The notes: generated from the letters alone by a model not told the origin. Counted from the stretch's first letter, positions 1 through 7,582 are shown. The stretch is 48,762 nucleotides of DNA from Desulfobacterales bacterium (GCA_030066985.1 JASJAN010000041.1:1-48762); one strand, 5' to 3'. Numbers and translations: made by a program.

Positions 1-584
1 AGGGTGAAACTGATCTGATCCCATGGATCTGCCCTTTTATTTGCCAGAGGCTATATTTTACAAGCCAATGTTTTGACGCCAGATTCAATAATACGATAAG
101 TTACAATATCCATTTGGTATCTGAAATTATTTTGAAAAAATTGATATTTGGTAGTTTCTCATAGTTACTGTAGTTTTGTTTTAGGCCTTCCTAATCTACA
201 ATTCAGAGACGATAGTACGTATAACGTAACAAATCGAAAAGGTAAAAATTCCTATCTCGATTAAATTTATTTGTAATTTGGTTTAGGTTTATTTATAGAA
301 AGAAATACATCTGTAAATCTTTATAACTATTCATTATTATTTATAATAATTGCTATTTTTGTTGACATGATACAAGGTGGCATGCTATCAGATAAACAAT
401 TCAGGTGATTCATCTGCAGCCAACAGTCAGTCACCTGGTTTCTTCTTTGTTCTCCTCTTTAACAGGCGATCCATACATACGGCGTGGGTCGCCTTTTCCT
501 CATTTTTCGTGCCCACTGTTTGACACCAGGTTTTCTATTAAGATAAGCTGCATTTATCAAAATAAAAAATTTATGGAGGCAGAG
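1..584. other. AT-rich non-coding stretch
   Basis: No convincing gene is seen on either strand. The sequence is visibly AT-rich, with no open frame that has both a ribosome binding site and protein-like composition. The open frame that reaches back to about 405 is only an upstream extension of the small membrane protein gene that begins at 585. The word TCATAGTTACTG at 159-170 recurs at 1145-1156 on the other side of the IS110 remnant, which may be chance. Confidence 0.6.
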
Positions 585-700
585 ATGCCTGAAATTCTAC
601 TTGGTGTCATAATTGGTGGATTAATTGCAAGCTTATCTCCAATAGCCTTGATAATTTTAAATCACAAAAGATGGCAGAGACAAGCATCCCTTGATCAGCT
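585..700 (+). pseudogene. Small membrane protein, 3' end lost at the IS110 remnant
   Basis: A GGAGG at 575-579 precedes the ATG at 585 by five bases. The product starts with a hydrophobic stretch (about residues 4-26, rich in G, I, L, A) followed by a basic HKRWQRQ segment. This looks like the start of a single-pass protein with a cytoplasmic basic tail, a layout I associate with small bacterial membrane proteins of unknown function. The frame stays open to a stop at 717-719, but from about 700 onward the bases belong to the transposase gene read in reverse, so the true C-terminus is missing. Function unknown. The call of a truncated gene rests on the junction, not on recognition of a family. 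Confidence 0.5.
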
Positions 701-1070
701 GAACCCACACACGCTTTAACAGCCCCTTAGCTAACAGCTGGGCCAGTTTGCGGCTATCAAGACGATCGGTTTTTACCCGATTGCCATACTGTTGAGGAAT
801 CAGGCTCGGCGGGGTTACGATACAGTCAACACCATAATGGATTAAAAGATCAAACAACCAAAATCCAAGATAACCCGCTTCATATACGGCATTTATCCGA
901 CAACCCTTATACCGACTCAATATCCTGCGCAGGTCCTCCCATCTTCCGGCAATACTGCTGCTGAAGATTTCAACATCAAAGGTTCTAACGGTGACATGCC
1001 ATCTGCGTTTATGCAGATCGATGCCGACAAATAATTTTTCGCCCTGAATCTGCTTATTGATACTTTTCAT
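701..1070 (-). mobile_element. IS110-family transposase, N-terminal fragment
   Basis: The ATG at 1070 has a well-spaced GGAGG upstream. The first 120 or so residues are a typical IS110 DEDD (RuvC-like) N-terminal domain: FVGIDLHKRRW carries the first Asp, YEAGYLGFWL the Glu, and VKTDRLDSRKLAQLL the next acidic residues. After KGLLKRVWV, near base 700, homology stops and the frame runs into unrelated sequence, ending at 657. The C-terminal Tnp_20-type domain with the catalytic Ser is absent, so the copy cannot transpose. IS110 elements usually lack terminal inverted repeats, so the right end cannot be placed; it probably lies within 100 bases beyond 1070. Confidence 0.85.
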
Positions 1071-1447
1071 AAATGCCTCCTGTAGGTTGTGGTTGACAAA
1101 TTGTTAAATATTCCAATACCCTACAAAAGACAGTCTACTTTGCATCATAGTTACTGCACCTAAAAGATATTTAAATCCAGAAAAAATATTGATTTTTGGT
1201 CTGTTCCAGGCTCCCCAATTCGAATCCCTTACCCCGTCAATTCTTTTCTACCTCTGTTTCATCATATTACATTGATCAAGAAATCAAGTGCATTTCAGAA
1301 TTTTCAACTGGTTAATAGAATCTGATCCTTCGCTGTTAGTCTTTAGGAGGATCTTCCGATCTTACTAAAGTTTAAAGTTCAGTTTCATTATTGCCGATAA
1401 GATTAAGTGTAAAATCAAGATATTTTATAATTAAAGGGGGGTAATCA
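1071..1447. other. Intergenic region between IS110 remnant and hypothetical gene
   Basis: The region includes the leader of the transposase and probably its outer end, then AT-rich sequence leading to the gene at 1448. I see no further gene or clear hairpin. A ribosome binding site (AAGGGGGG) lies at the right edge and serves the next gene. Confidence 0.5.
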
Positions 1448-1825
1448 ATGATAAATTTTTCTATAGATAAAAATACAGTTAAAGAGGCAAAGCGTGAATT
1501 GATTAATCAGTTAAAATCGAAAATTAATCAATCTGACATAGAGATGATTTGCCGCGAACAATATGGCATCGAATCAATCGAGTCCTGTGAATGTATTAAT
1601 GGCGATATCATCATCGATAATAATCAGGTCGCTTATAAGCTTGATTTTGAAGTGCGTATTCCCCTGTCAATTTTAATCAATAATGGCGAGAATAACGCTA
1701 TCGCATTGTCTGATAAGGACGTTCGCATTTTATCAGAATTTGATAACAGTCTTGAAAAAATAGAACCTCAAGAAATTGATGATGCATTGGATAACGAACT
1801 TCCTGATATCGAGTTTGAATACTAA
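1448..1825 (+). CDS. Hypothetical acidic protein, 125 aa
   Basis: The ATG has a strong AAGGGGGG ribosome binding site about eight bases upstream, so this is very probably a translated gene. I do not recognise the family. The N-terminal half begins with a helical, charged segment (KEAKRELINQLKSK) and contains two Cys around residues 35-49. The middle looks like a beta-rich segment (YKLDFEVRIPLSIL). The C-terminus is strongly acidic (EPQEIDDALDNELPDIEFEY). There is no signal peptide or membrane segment. It precedes the double-PilZ gene by 80 bases on the same strand and could be co-transcribed with it. It lies in the accessory region inside the presumed attachment site. Confidence 0.7.
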   Translation: MINFSIDKNTVKEAKRELINQLKSKINQSDIEMICREQYGIESIESCECINGDIIIDNNQVAYKLDFEVRIPLSILINNGENNAIALSDKDVRILSEFDNSLEKIEPQEIDDALDNELPDIEFEY

Positions 1826-1905
1826 GCATATATTATATAACAATTAAATCTGCTTGAAAGGCAAATGGTGTACGCTGATTTTCACAAAAAAGGTTCGGAC
1901 AAATT

Positions 1906-2538
1906 ATGAAACGAAAAGCTGAACAAAATTTTGAAAATATTGAAAATAGGGATAGTGCTCGATTGCATCACAGGTCATCTATTCAGGTTCAAGATATAGA
2001 GTCGGGAAAAATTCACAAAGCCAAGATGTTCAATTATAGCAAAGAGGGGTTCTATTTTGAGTCTGACAGTGTCTTGAATCCGGGCATGCAAATCTATATT
2101 GGTATTCAAAATTCACCCTACGCCTCAATTCCTGATGTTTTGGAATATCACCGAGGAGAACTAATGTGGCGAAAGAAATTGAAAAAATCATTTTTTCGAT
2201 TTGGTTATGGCGTTAAATTGGAATCTGTTGCCAATCAACAAGATTTGAAATGGAACGAAAGGAAAGAAACAAAAAAAACAAAAGGGCCAAGGAAGCATCC
2301 AAGAAGACAATATAATCAATTCACTCTGTTTACGTCTCAAAGCGGAGTCTTTGAAGGCTCAATAAAAAACATCAGTCCTTCTGGTGTTTTTATCATGGCT
2401 GAAAAGGCCTTCGAAGTGGGACAAATCCTTACGCTGGTACTGCCACTAAAAAAGGGCAAACAAATCAAAGCCAAAGGAAAAATTGTTTGGACGAATGACG
2501 AAGGATTTGGCCTGAAATTTTTGAGCATTGACAAATAA
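1906..2538 (+). CDS. Tandem PilZ-domain protein
   Basis: This is a probable cyclic-di-GMP receptor with two PilZ-like domains. The N-terminal one (about residues 18-110) has an RLHHR segment and NYSKEGFYFES, matching the N-x-S-x-x-G-x-x-x-x pattern, but the first arginine motif is degenerate. The C-terminal one (about residues 125-208) shows a clear arginine motif (HPRRQY) and NISPSGVFI, the two c-di-GMP contact motifs of PilZ, followed by a beta-barrel-like end (GKIVWTNDEGFGLKFL). A short basic linker (KKTKGPRKHPRR) joins them. The N-terminal domain resembles the PilZ protein at 26215-26655, so the two loci share a subfamily. The start ATG has only a weak upstream GG-rich site. The target process is unknown. 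Confidence 0.85.
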   Translation: MKRKAEQNFENIENRDSARLHHRSSIQVQDIESGKIHKAKMFNYSKEGFYFESDSVLNPGMQIYIGIQNSPYASIPDVLEYHRGELMWRKKLKKSFFRFGYGVKLESVANQQDLKWNERKETKKTKGPRKHPRRQYNQFTLFTSQSGVFEGSIKNISPSGVFIMAEKAFEVGQILTLVLPLKKGKQIKAKGKIVWTNDEGFGLKFLSIDK

Positions 2539-2571
2539 TTGTCTCCCACAGAGAAAAAATAATTTTAGATA

Positions 2572-3093
2572 TCATTGGTACTTAAGATAATCTGGAGGAG
2601 CCTTGGCAAGCTCCACCAGCCGGGTTTGCCCAGCGCCAAAGTCATCAAATGCCAGTCCTATGTTTAGTTTTTCCAAACCATTGCGAAGCCTCGACATTTC
2701 ATTTTTGGTGGTAACAGCCTTTTCATTAATTTCGACTACGATTCTGTTCGAGGGAGCCATATCATGGATTTTCTTGAACGACCCCAAGAGATCATCTGTC
2801 TTGTAAATTTCCATTTGTGTAGTGTTGACAAATAAAACGGGAGATCCCAGCAAGTATCTCCCAACTTCAACTCCCACTTCACGGAACAAGGCGCTAAGTT
2901 CAGAGTCATACCCAAACTTCTGAGCTAGCTCTAATAGCTCAGAAGGATTCGATGGCAGGTACTCGTCAGAAATCCTCCCAAGAATCTCGTAACCGATTAC
3001 CTCCATATTTGAAAATTTTACGATGGGTTGAAAATGTGGAATTACGTTTCTATCAATAAGCAAATTGCTCAATTTGGGCTCCAACGCTTCCAA
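2572..3093 (-). pseudogene. EAL-domain (c-di-GMP phosphodiesterase) remnant
   Basis: The protein matches the first two thirds of an EAL domain: HFQPIV near the start, YEILGR in place of the EAL-x-R signature, FVNTT, VVEINEK, and an intact LAFDDFGAG. It stops at PDYLKYQ, where active enzymes continue with a KID-type strand and the later catalytic Glu and Gln residues, so the C-terminal third is absent. The only start is a TTG without a visible ribosome binding site. The EAL-like frame also reads on upstream (FLKFKD) to a stop at 3118-3120, which suggests the 5' end is broken too. It is convergent with the PilZ gene, 33 bases away. It is probably dead, or at best a non-catalytic c-di-GMP-binding fragment. 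Confidence 0.75.
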
Positions 3094-3174
3094 ATCTTTA
3101 AACTTTAAAAACCTAAGTCATGAATTTTCTTACAGGTTAGAACGCAAAGTGACCCAGATGCAGGGATGACTTCT

Positions 3175-3738
3175 CTATAACTTCCTATCACTTCTTCGAT
3201 CCACTCCGCTCCTGCGGTCCACTCCACTTCTGCGATCTATCCCACTTCTGCGGTCCTGGCCGGATCTTCTTTCTTCAACATAGCCTGACTTTAATATTTT
3301 ACGCCTATCACTTGCTTGCCGTCTGTCGACTGCACCTCTTTTGTCGCGATCTGTATTAGTTAATCCGGATTTGGACCTATCTAATTCAAAATCATGTTTC
3401 TCTTTAATCAATATTCCAATTAAAAAATGATTTTTAAATCGCCCCTCATCTTGCTTTGATATATGCTTTACCTGAGCTTTGAAAAAACCACTAGGTTCAG
3501 ACCTGTTATCTGTCCAGTACTTCATTTTTAGTTCTTGACCGACCTTTAAATAATCTATTATCGAAGAATCTTCATGAACCAAAATACATCTTCCGTGCCC
3601 AGATATATCTCGTAATTTTAATTGATAAATGGGTAATGGGCGACCCAGGTCAATTTCCACACTATAGAGTTCAGCTAGTGTAATTCTGTTTTCAGACCTT
3701 CTTTCTTCAAGATTGTTTGTGGAGACGTCATCCGGCAT
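3175..3738 (-). CDS. PilZ-like protein with C-terminal DRR-repeat tail
   Basis: The start is taken at the ATG at 3738, preceded by GGAGG at 3751-3747 with eight bases between; a TTG 18 bases upstream is also in frame. Residues about 12-115 look like a divergent PilZ domain: ERRSENRITLAELYSVEIDL at the front, then RDISGHGRCIL in the position of the D/N-x-S-x-x-G motif. From about residue 130 the protein becomes an arginine-rich repeat: DKRGAVDRRQ, then ERRSGQDRRS and three more six-residue units of the form G-x-DRRS. The DNA carries an 18-base tandem repeat here. The same repeat forms the separate small protein just upstream (3805-4029), so this looks like a fusion of the two modules. The role of the tail is unknown; nucleic acid, polyphosphate or membrane binding are guesses based on charge. 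Confidence 0.75.
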   Translation of the reverse strand: MPDDVSTNNLEERRSENRITLAELYSVEIDLGRPLPIYQLKLRDISGHGRCILVHEDSSIIDYLKVGQELKMKYWTDNRSEPSGFFKAQVKHISKQDEGRFKNHFLIGILIKEKHDFELDRSKSGLTNTDRDKRGAVDRRQASDRRKILKSGYVEERRSGQDRRSGIDRRSGVDRRSGVDRRSDRKL

Positions 3739-3804
3739 GTCGCTTACCTCCGTCAACTAATAGTTAGAGCACTAAATGCAACCTTAGATAGTCTTTCCCC
3801 AATA

Positions 3805-4029
3805 TCATTTATTTCTATTTTGATTTCTAAATACATCTCTCCGTTCAACAGCTCCGTCATCCAGGTACCGCCGACGTCCCAATCCGCTTCTGCGATCATA
3901 GCCTTTACGCCGATCCCTGCCGGTTCTTCTGTCTGGATTCCGTTTAGACTCATCTACTTGTCGCCTTTCAACCCTTAGGCGGGAGCCACCATTATCCTTT
4001 GAATCTGATTTCTGTTCTGATTTTGGCAT
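3805..4029 (-). CDS. Small arginine-rich DRR-repeat protein
   Basis: The product is 74 residues, very basic, with an N-terminal KDNGGSRLRVERRQ segment, a core DRRTGRDRRKGYDRRSGL, then RRR and a C-terminal ERRDVFR. The same order of motifs occurs in the proteins at 25929-26165 and 27776-27988, so this is a true family, not a chance frame. It lies 66 bases upstream of the PilZ/DRR fusion on the same strand and is probably in its operon. There is no signal peptide or membrane segment. No ribosome binding site is obvious before the ATG at 4029. Function unknown; the repeated link to PilZ genes suggests a role in c-di-GMP signalling, which is inference. Confidence 0.7.
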   Translation of the reverse strand: MPKSEQKSDSKDNGGSRLRVERRQVDESKRNPDRRTGRDRRKGYDRRSGLGRRRYLDDGAVERRDVFRNQNRNK

Positions 4030-4644
4030 AAATAAGCTTATAATAAAAAATAGTTAGTCTTGGAATGGTATATTCATTAAGAATTTTCTCAAAAAAATTC
4101 ATAATGTCATCTAATTTGAAATATTACAGATGTGAAAGAAATATCACAAGACTTTTCACATTGTGATTTGCAAAACAAATACAACAAAAACCCGTCTGTT
4201 GAAAATTGTGGACTACGTGCCTGAACCACCAATTCCCTTTTATTGTGGATTTGCTATGCATATCTGAAAATATTACGCACAAAAAAATTACAGATTATGT
4301 AAACGTATTGTATTTCAGCTTTTTGTCAGATTAGATTGTACCTTAATTTTAAAATGAAAAATTGAATCCTGGTCATTGTTCATAAAGTGGTATTATTTTT
4401 TAAAATCGACTTGTCTTAATTAATTTATTTTGGATGTTTAAAAAACCCTTTTGTAAATTTAACACACTGGCAGTCTTTACATATTAATGCCAAATAGCAA
4501 TGGCCCCTATCCCCCCGCTTCATTCGTCAGGACCTATTTTAATTGGGGTATCCTCTGGGGTATTTCTTTCTGTAAAGATAGACAAATTCAGTAAAAAATA
4601 CCCCTAATCTTACCCCATCTTTTTTTCACCATTGCTCTAAATTC
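4030..4644. other. AT-rich region with integration-arm repeats at its right end
   Basis: About 600 bases without a gene. The left 500 are AT-rich and show nothing clear. The right end holds the nested GGGGTA repeats listed separately and leads to the tRNA 3' fragment. Confidence 0.55.
4545..4616. repeat. Nested GGGGTA inverted repeats, possible integrase arm sites
   Basis: GGGGTA (4545-4550) and GGGGTATTT (4557-4565) are mirrored by AAATACCCC (4596-4604) and TACCCC (4611-4616). Both inner and outer pairs are separated by six bases, so the array is symmetric. It lies about 80 bases to the left of a tRNA 3' end. Short GGGGTA-type repeats of this kind are common at the ends of elements that integrate into tRNA genes, where they bind the tyrosine integrase or its accessory factor. 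No integrase gene is present nearby. Confidence 0.45.
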
Positions 4645-4697
4645 GAAAGGTTGCTCATTTTCAAACCATTATCAAAATCAGCGTCATGTGCCTCAAA

Positions 4698-4735
4698 CCC
4701 CGGTAACGGGGGTTCGAATCCCCCTGGGATCACCA
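4698..4735 (+). tRNA. tRNA 3' fragment (tRNA-Glu-like), putative att site
   Basis: A perfect T-arm is visible: stem GGGGG (4708-4712), loop TTCGAAT (4713-4719), stem CCCCC (4720-4724). It is followed by a seven-base acceptor strand TGGGATC (4725-4731), discriminator A and CCA. The run GGTAAC before the T-stem and the TGGGATC acceptor are typical of tRNA-Glu. The matching 5' acceptor strand (GATCCCA or GGTCCCA) and a D-arm are not found upstream, and no valid anticodon stem can be drawn, so only the 3' part is present. This is the usual footprint of an element integrated at a tRNA 3' end. The isotype is inferred. Confidence 0.5.
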
Positions 4736-4744
4736 CAGAAAAAC

Positions 4745-4770
4745 AGCGCTTCGAAATGAAGCGCTTTTTT
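4745..4770 (+). terminator. Rho-independent terminator after the tRNA fragment
   Basis: Stem AGCGCTTC (4745-4752) pairs with GAAGCGCT (4758-4765) around the loop GAAAT, followed by a run of six T. It lies nine bases after the CCA and is most simply the original terminator of the tRNA gene. Confidence 0.85.
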
Positions 4771-5094
4771 CGTGGGTGGTTCGGAGCGTCCTTTTCAGTT
4801 AACACAATATGTTGTGGCGATAATTTATTGACAAACAATAGCCTTCTGCTTTATTATATCCAATAAAAGCAAGTTGTTATCCAGGTTCTTCAACAAGACT
4901 GCCCCCAAAATGTTTTGTAACTTGCTCTAAACATTGCGTAAAACAATTTTAACGATCTCTAAATGGACACATCCACGCACCCTGGATTTGTCCTGTAGGG
5001 GTAAACACGCAACCTTCCCATAAGAAATGATATGTCCATGGATGCGAACTGAGAGTGCCAATACCCAGGGGAGTCATCAGGGTAAATATCCCGC
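4771..5094. other. Intergenic region before the MinD-like gene
   Basis: No gene or clear hairpin is seen. It presumably holds the promoter of the MinD-like/bactofilin operon, but I cannot name a convincing -35/-10 pair. Confidence 0.45.
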
Positions 5095-6408
5095 ATGGCG
5101 CTTTCCAAGCAAACATCAAAAGTTTATTCAATGCCCGCGCAATTAGAAAACGATACGAAAATAGCAAAGAAAAAGGCGCAAATCTTAAAAATACCTTTTG
5201 TCGATCCGCTGCGGGCTGCCATCGAACCGTCTGCGCTTAGCCTTCTTGAACCGGAAATGGCCGTCAAACGACAGGCCTTGCCCATCCGCGTGGTGGATAA
5301 TGTCCTGCTGGTCGCCATGATGACACCGGAGGAACCCGTCGCCGTTAAAAGCCTGGAATTGCTCACCGGGTTTAAGATTCGTCCGGCGGTGGCGCCTAAA
5401 AATTCCCTCTCGATCGCACTAAAAAAGTATTATGGCAACGGATACGCTGCAGCGCTATCTGTGAAAAATCGCCCCGCAAAGACAGTTCAAAAACCGATTT
5501 CTGCAAAAAGCCAAAAAGATGCAAGCGCCGCAACCACCATCTCAGTGATCTCAAACAAGGGGGGGGTCGGCAAAACCCATATTTCCATCAACCTGGCCTA
5601 CAGCCTGGCTAAAAAAGGCGCCAGGGTGCTGCTAATTGATGCGGATCTGGGCAATGCAGATGTCTCAAACAAACTGGGACTGTTTCCCAAAAGCCACCTG
5701 ATCGATTTTCTGGAAAAAAATAAAAAACTGGATGAACTTCTTTTTCGTACAGCATACGGTTTTGACCTGATCGCCAGTTCCTACGGAGAATTTAAACTGG
5801 CGAATTTGTACTATGTCCAGAAGATAAAATTTATCAACCACTTTAAAAAAATCAGTCAACGATATGAATTTGCGATCTTTGACCTGGGCGCCGGCATATC
5901 CCGCATGGTGATGGATTTCGCATTGGCGGCTGATCACACGATTATTGTCACCACGCCCCAGGACTTCATCAGTGGTTACGCCTGCACAAAGGCCGCATTT
6001 TCCCGGTTTATTGAGATCGAAGAAAGACTGGAGTCCAAGCATTCCAATTACAGGCCCCAGTGGATATTTGCGCCGATCCTGCTGATCAATCAGGTCAGTC
6101 ATCTGCGCCAGGGATTCAAGCTTTTTGATACCCTCACAAAATCAGCCGATAAGAAGCTCAATTCACATGAAGGCAGGTTTCGCATCAAACCCGAGTATCT
6201 GGGGGCTATCCCATATGAGAGAACCGCAGTGCGAACGGCAGAGATAAAAAAGAAGCCTCTACTTCTTACCGCTCCCCGTGTAAAGGCCGCCCAGAGCATA
6301 CAGCACATGTCCACACGATTTTTTTACCCAGAGACAGTCTACAACCCAAAGGTCAAATTCAAACAACCGCTGGCACGTTTTGCAGCTATTCTCTCCCAAA
6401 AAAATTAG
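5095..6408 (+). CDS. MinD/ParA-family ATPase with N-terminal T2SSE_N domain
   Basis: The protein is 437 residues. Residues about 30-113 match the T2SSE_N domain of GspE/PilB-type ATPases: ILKIPFVD, ALSLLEPEMA, LPIRVVDNVLLVAMMTPEE, then LLTGFKIRPAVAP and ALKKYYG. Some domains of this class (MshEN) bind cyclic-di-GMP, but the RLG-type binding motif is not visible here. After a linker, residues about 149-400 form a MinD/ParA ATPase with deviant Walker A SNKGGVGKT, then DADLGNADV and IFDLGAGIS. It is followed 36 bases later by a bactofilin gene, so the ATPase probably positions or regulates the bactofilin polymer. A second, decayed MinD-bactofilin pair lies head-on at 7107-8814. The start is uncertain: ATG at 5131 is also possible, and neither has a strong ribosome binding site. 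Confidence 0.85.
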   Translation: MALSKQTSKVYSMPAQLENDTKIAKKKAQILKIPFVDPLRAAIEPSALSLLEPEMAVKRQALPIRVVDNVLLVAMMTPEEPVAVKSLELLTGFKIRPAVAPKNSLSIALKKYYGNGYAAALSVKNRPAKTVQKPISAKSQKDASAATTISVISNKGGVGKTHISINLAYSLAKKGARVLLIDADLGNADVSNKLGLFPKSHLIDFLEKNKKLDELLFRTAYGFDLIASSYGEFKLANLYYVQKIKFINHFKKISQRYEFAIFDLGAGISRMVMDFALAADHTIIVTTPQDFISGYACTKAAFSRFIEIEERLESKHSNYRPQWIFAPILLINQVSHLRQGFKLFDTLTKSADKKLNSHEGRFRIKPEYLGAIPYERTAVRTAEIKKKPLLLTAPRVKAAQSIQHMSTRFFYPETVYNPKVKFKQPLARFAAILSQKN

Positions 6409-6444
6409 CAGCTTAGGGTTGATCGCAAAGAGAGGAAAAAACAT

Positions 6445-6897
6445 ATGAAAAAATTGGACAAGGATATTCAAATGCTGGGACCGCAGGCGGTTCTGGAAGG
6501 AAACCTTGTATTTGAAGGAACGCTGTTTATGAACGGTCACGTCAAAGGCGGAATTGAAAGCCGTGCCGGATCGGTTGTTATCGGCGAAGATGCCGTGATT
6601 CATGCCGATATTTTTGTTCGAACCGCCACTGTTAACGGTGAAGTAAATGGGACGGTTCGCGCCACAGAGCGCATCGAACTCAACCCCCCGGCGCGCATGT
6701 ACGGAGATCTCACCGCGCCTGTCGTCGTCATTCATGAAGGAGTTATTTTTGAAGGCAATTGCACCATCAAACCCAAAGATGATAGCCTCTCGCAAGCAGA
6801 GCCGAAGCTGTCAACCATTGCAGATGAATCCGCAGAAGCGCTAGAGTCATCCCGCAAATCTAACAAATCATTGGGTTCCGCCAAAATTGCGAAATAG
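6445..6897 (+). CDS. Bactofilin (polymer-forming cytoskeletal protein)
   Basis: The 150-residue product has the glycine- and valine-rich right-handed beta-helix of bactofilins: LEGNLVFEGTLFMNGHVKGGIES, then VVIGEDAVIHADIFVRTATVNGEVNGTVRATERIEL, ending in EGVIFEGNC. A short N-terminal tail and a disordered Ser/Lys-rich C-terminal tail (about residues 112-150) flank the core. Bactofilins polymerise without nucleotide and scaffold cell-shape or polar functions. AGAGG stands eight bases before the ATG. The gene follows the T2SSE_N-MinD fusion and probably forms a pair with it, as ParA-like proteins do with bactofilins in other bacteria. A hairpin terminator lies at 6982-7016. Confidence 0.92.
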   Translation: MKKLDKDIQMLGPQAVLEGNLVFEGTLFMNGHVKGGIESRAGSVVIGEDAVIHADIFVRTATVNGEVNGTVRATERIELNPPARMYGDLTAPVVVIHEGVIFEGNCTIKPKDDSLSQAEPKLSTIADESAEALESSRKSNKSLGSAKIAK

Positions 6898-6981
6898 GCA
6901 TTGCTGCCGGAAGTGCTGCTGTGGTTGGCGTCACTTAACAGGAAGCACCGGAAAATCACTTTAACGGGGGCCCTTAAATAT

Positions 6982-7016
6982 CACAAGGGGTCATTCTAAT
7001 CGAATGAACCCTTGTG
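6982..7016. terminator. Bidirectional hairpin between convergent bactofilin genes
   Basis: CACAAGGGGTCATTC (6982-6996) pairs with GAATGAACCCTTGTG (7002-7016) with one G-T pair and a five-base loop. It is followed by TATTTTC on the plus strand and by an A/T-rich tract on the other side. Its position between convergent genes suggests it serves both. Confidence 0.75.
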
Positions 7017-7106
7017 TATTTTCAAAACGACGGCTTGCGGTGATGAATTTGTCATCATCACTTGTCGGCATTTTTAACCGGCTTGGTTGGAGCGGGGTGC
7101 GGGCTG

Positions 7107-7573
7107 CTACTGTGGTTCAGATTTGCTCATCTTGGCTGCGGCTTTCTTATGGCTTCCCCGGCTGAGTTCCACCGTGCCGTTAAAATCCGCGCCATTCTCC
7201 ACTGCGATGCCGCTGGCATGAATCTCGCCCTGAAAATTGGCACTGTGGCTGATGTCAACATTTCTTTGGGCCAATACATTGCCAACCATTTGACCACTGA
7301 TGCTGGTATCCTGGCGTGGATCTTACCTTCAACGCTTCCGGTGGGGCCAGTGGCAAAATTTTAATCTTCCAGCTCGATGTTGCCCTTCACCGAAACCTCA
7401 ATCACCAGATTGCCGTAACCACGAATGTCGCCCTCAATAGCAATATTTTCACTGATAATTGATTTTTCATTTCTTTTCATCTGGCTTGAATCCTTTGTGA
7501 AGCTTTTTAAGTCGAGAAATTTATCGGCATCAGACGAACGGTCGTTTTTAATTTTTCTGTCTTTTTTTAGCAT
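7107..7573 (-). pseudogene. Second bactofilin gene, broken by a stop and a frameshift
   Basis: Read on the minus strand, the N-terminal part (to 7361) gives ENIAIEGDIRGYGNLVIEVSVKGNIELED and then a TAA. Reading through the stop continues with NFATGPTGSVEGKIHA. At about 7310 one base appears to be missing, after which the next frame gives TSISGQMVGNVLAQRNVDIS, NFQGEIHASGIAVENGADFNGTVEL and a basic tail. Joined together these pieces make a complete bactofilin. The gene follows the broken MinD-like gene by nine bases, the same order as the intact pair at 5095-6897. Two independent lesions favour real decay over a sequencing error. Confidence 0.8.
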
Positions 7574-7582
7574 GGGCTCTCC

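Noticed and set aside
159-1156. Direct repeat TCATAGTTACTG on both sides of the IS110 remnant as a target duplication
   Set aside because: Twelve bases in AT-rich DNA can recur by chance, the left copy is more than 500 bases from the remnant, and IS110 elements do not usually make long duplications.
3175-3280. A CRISPR array at the regular repeat in the minus-strand gene
   Set aside because: The 18-base units are coding repeats of G-x-DRRS without spacers. No CRISPR array or cas gene was seen in the window.
4651-4735. A complete tRNA gene at this place
   Set aside because: Only the T-arm, 3' acceptor strand and CCA can be drawn. No matching 5' acceptor strand, D-arm or valid anticodon stem is found upstream.
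7062-7364. A plus-strand gene of about 100 residues
   Set aside because: It is the antisense of the decayed bactofilin gene, whose minus-strand product is recognisable despite the lesions.
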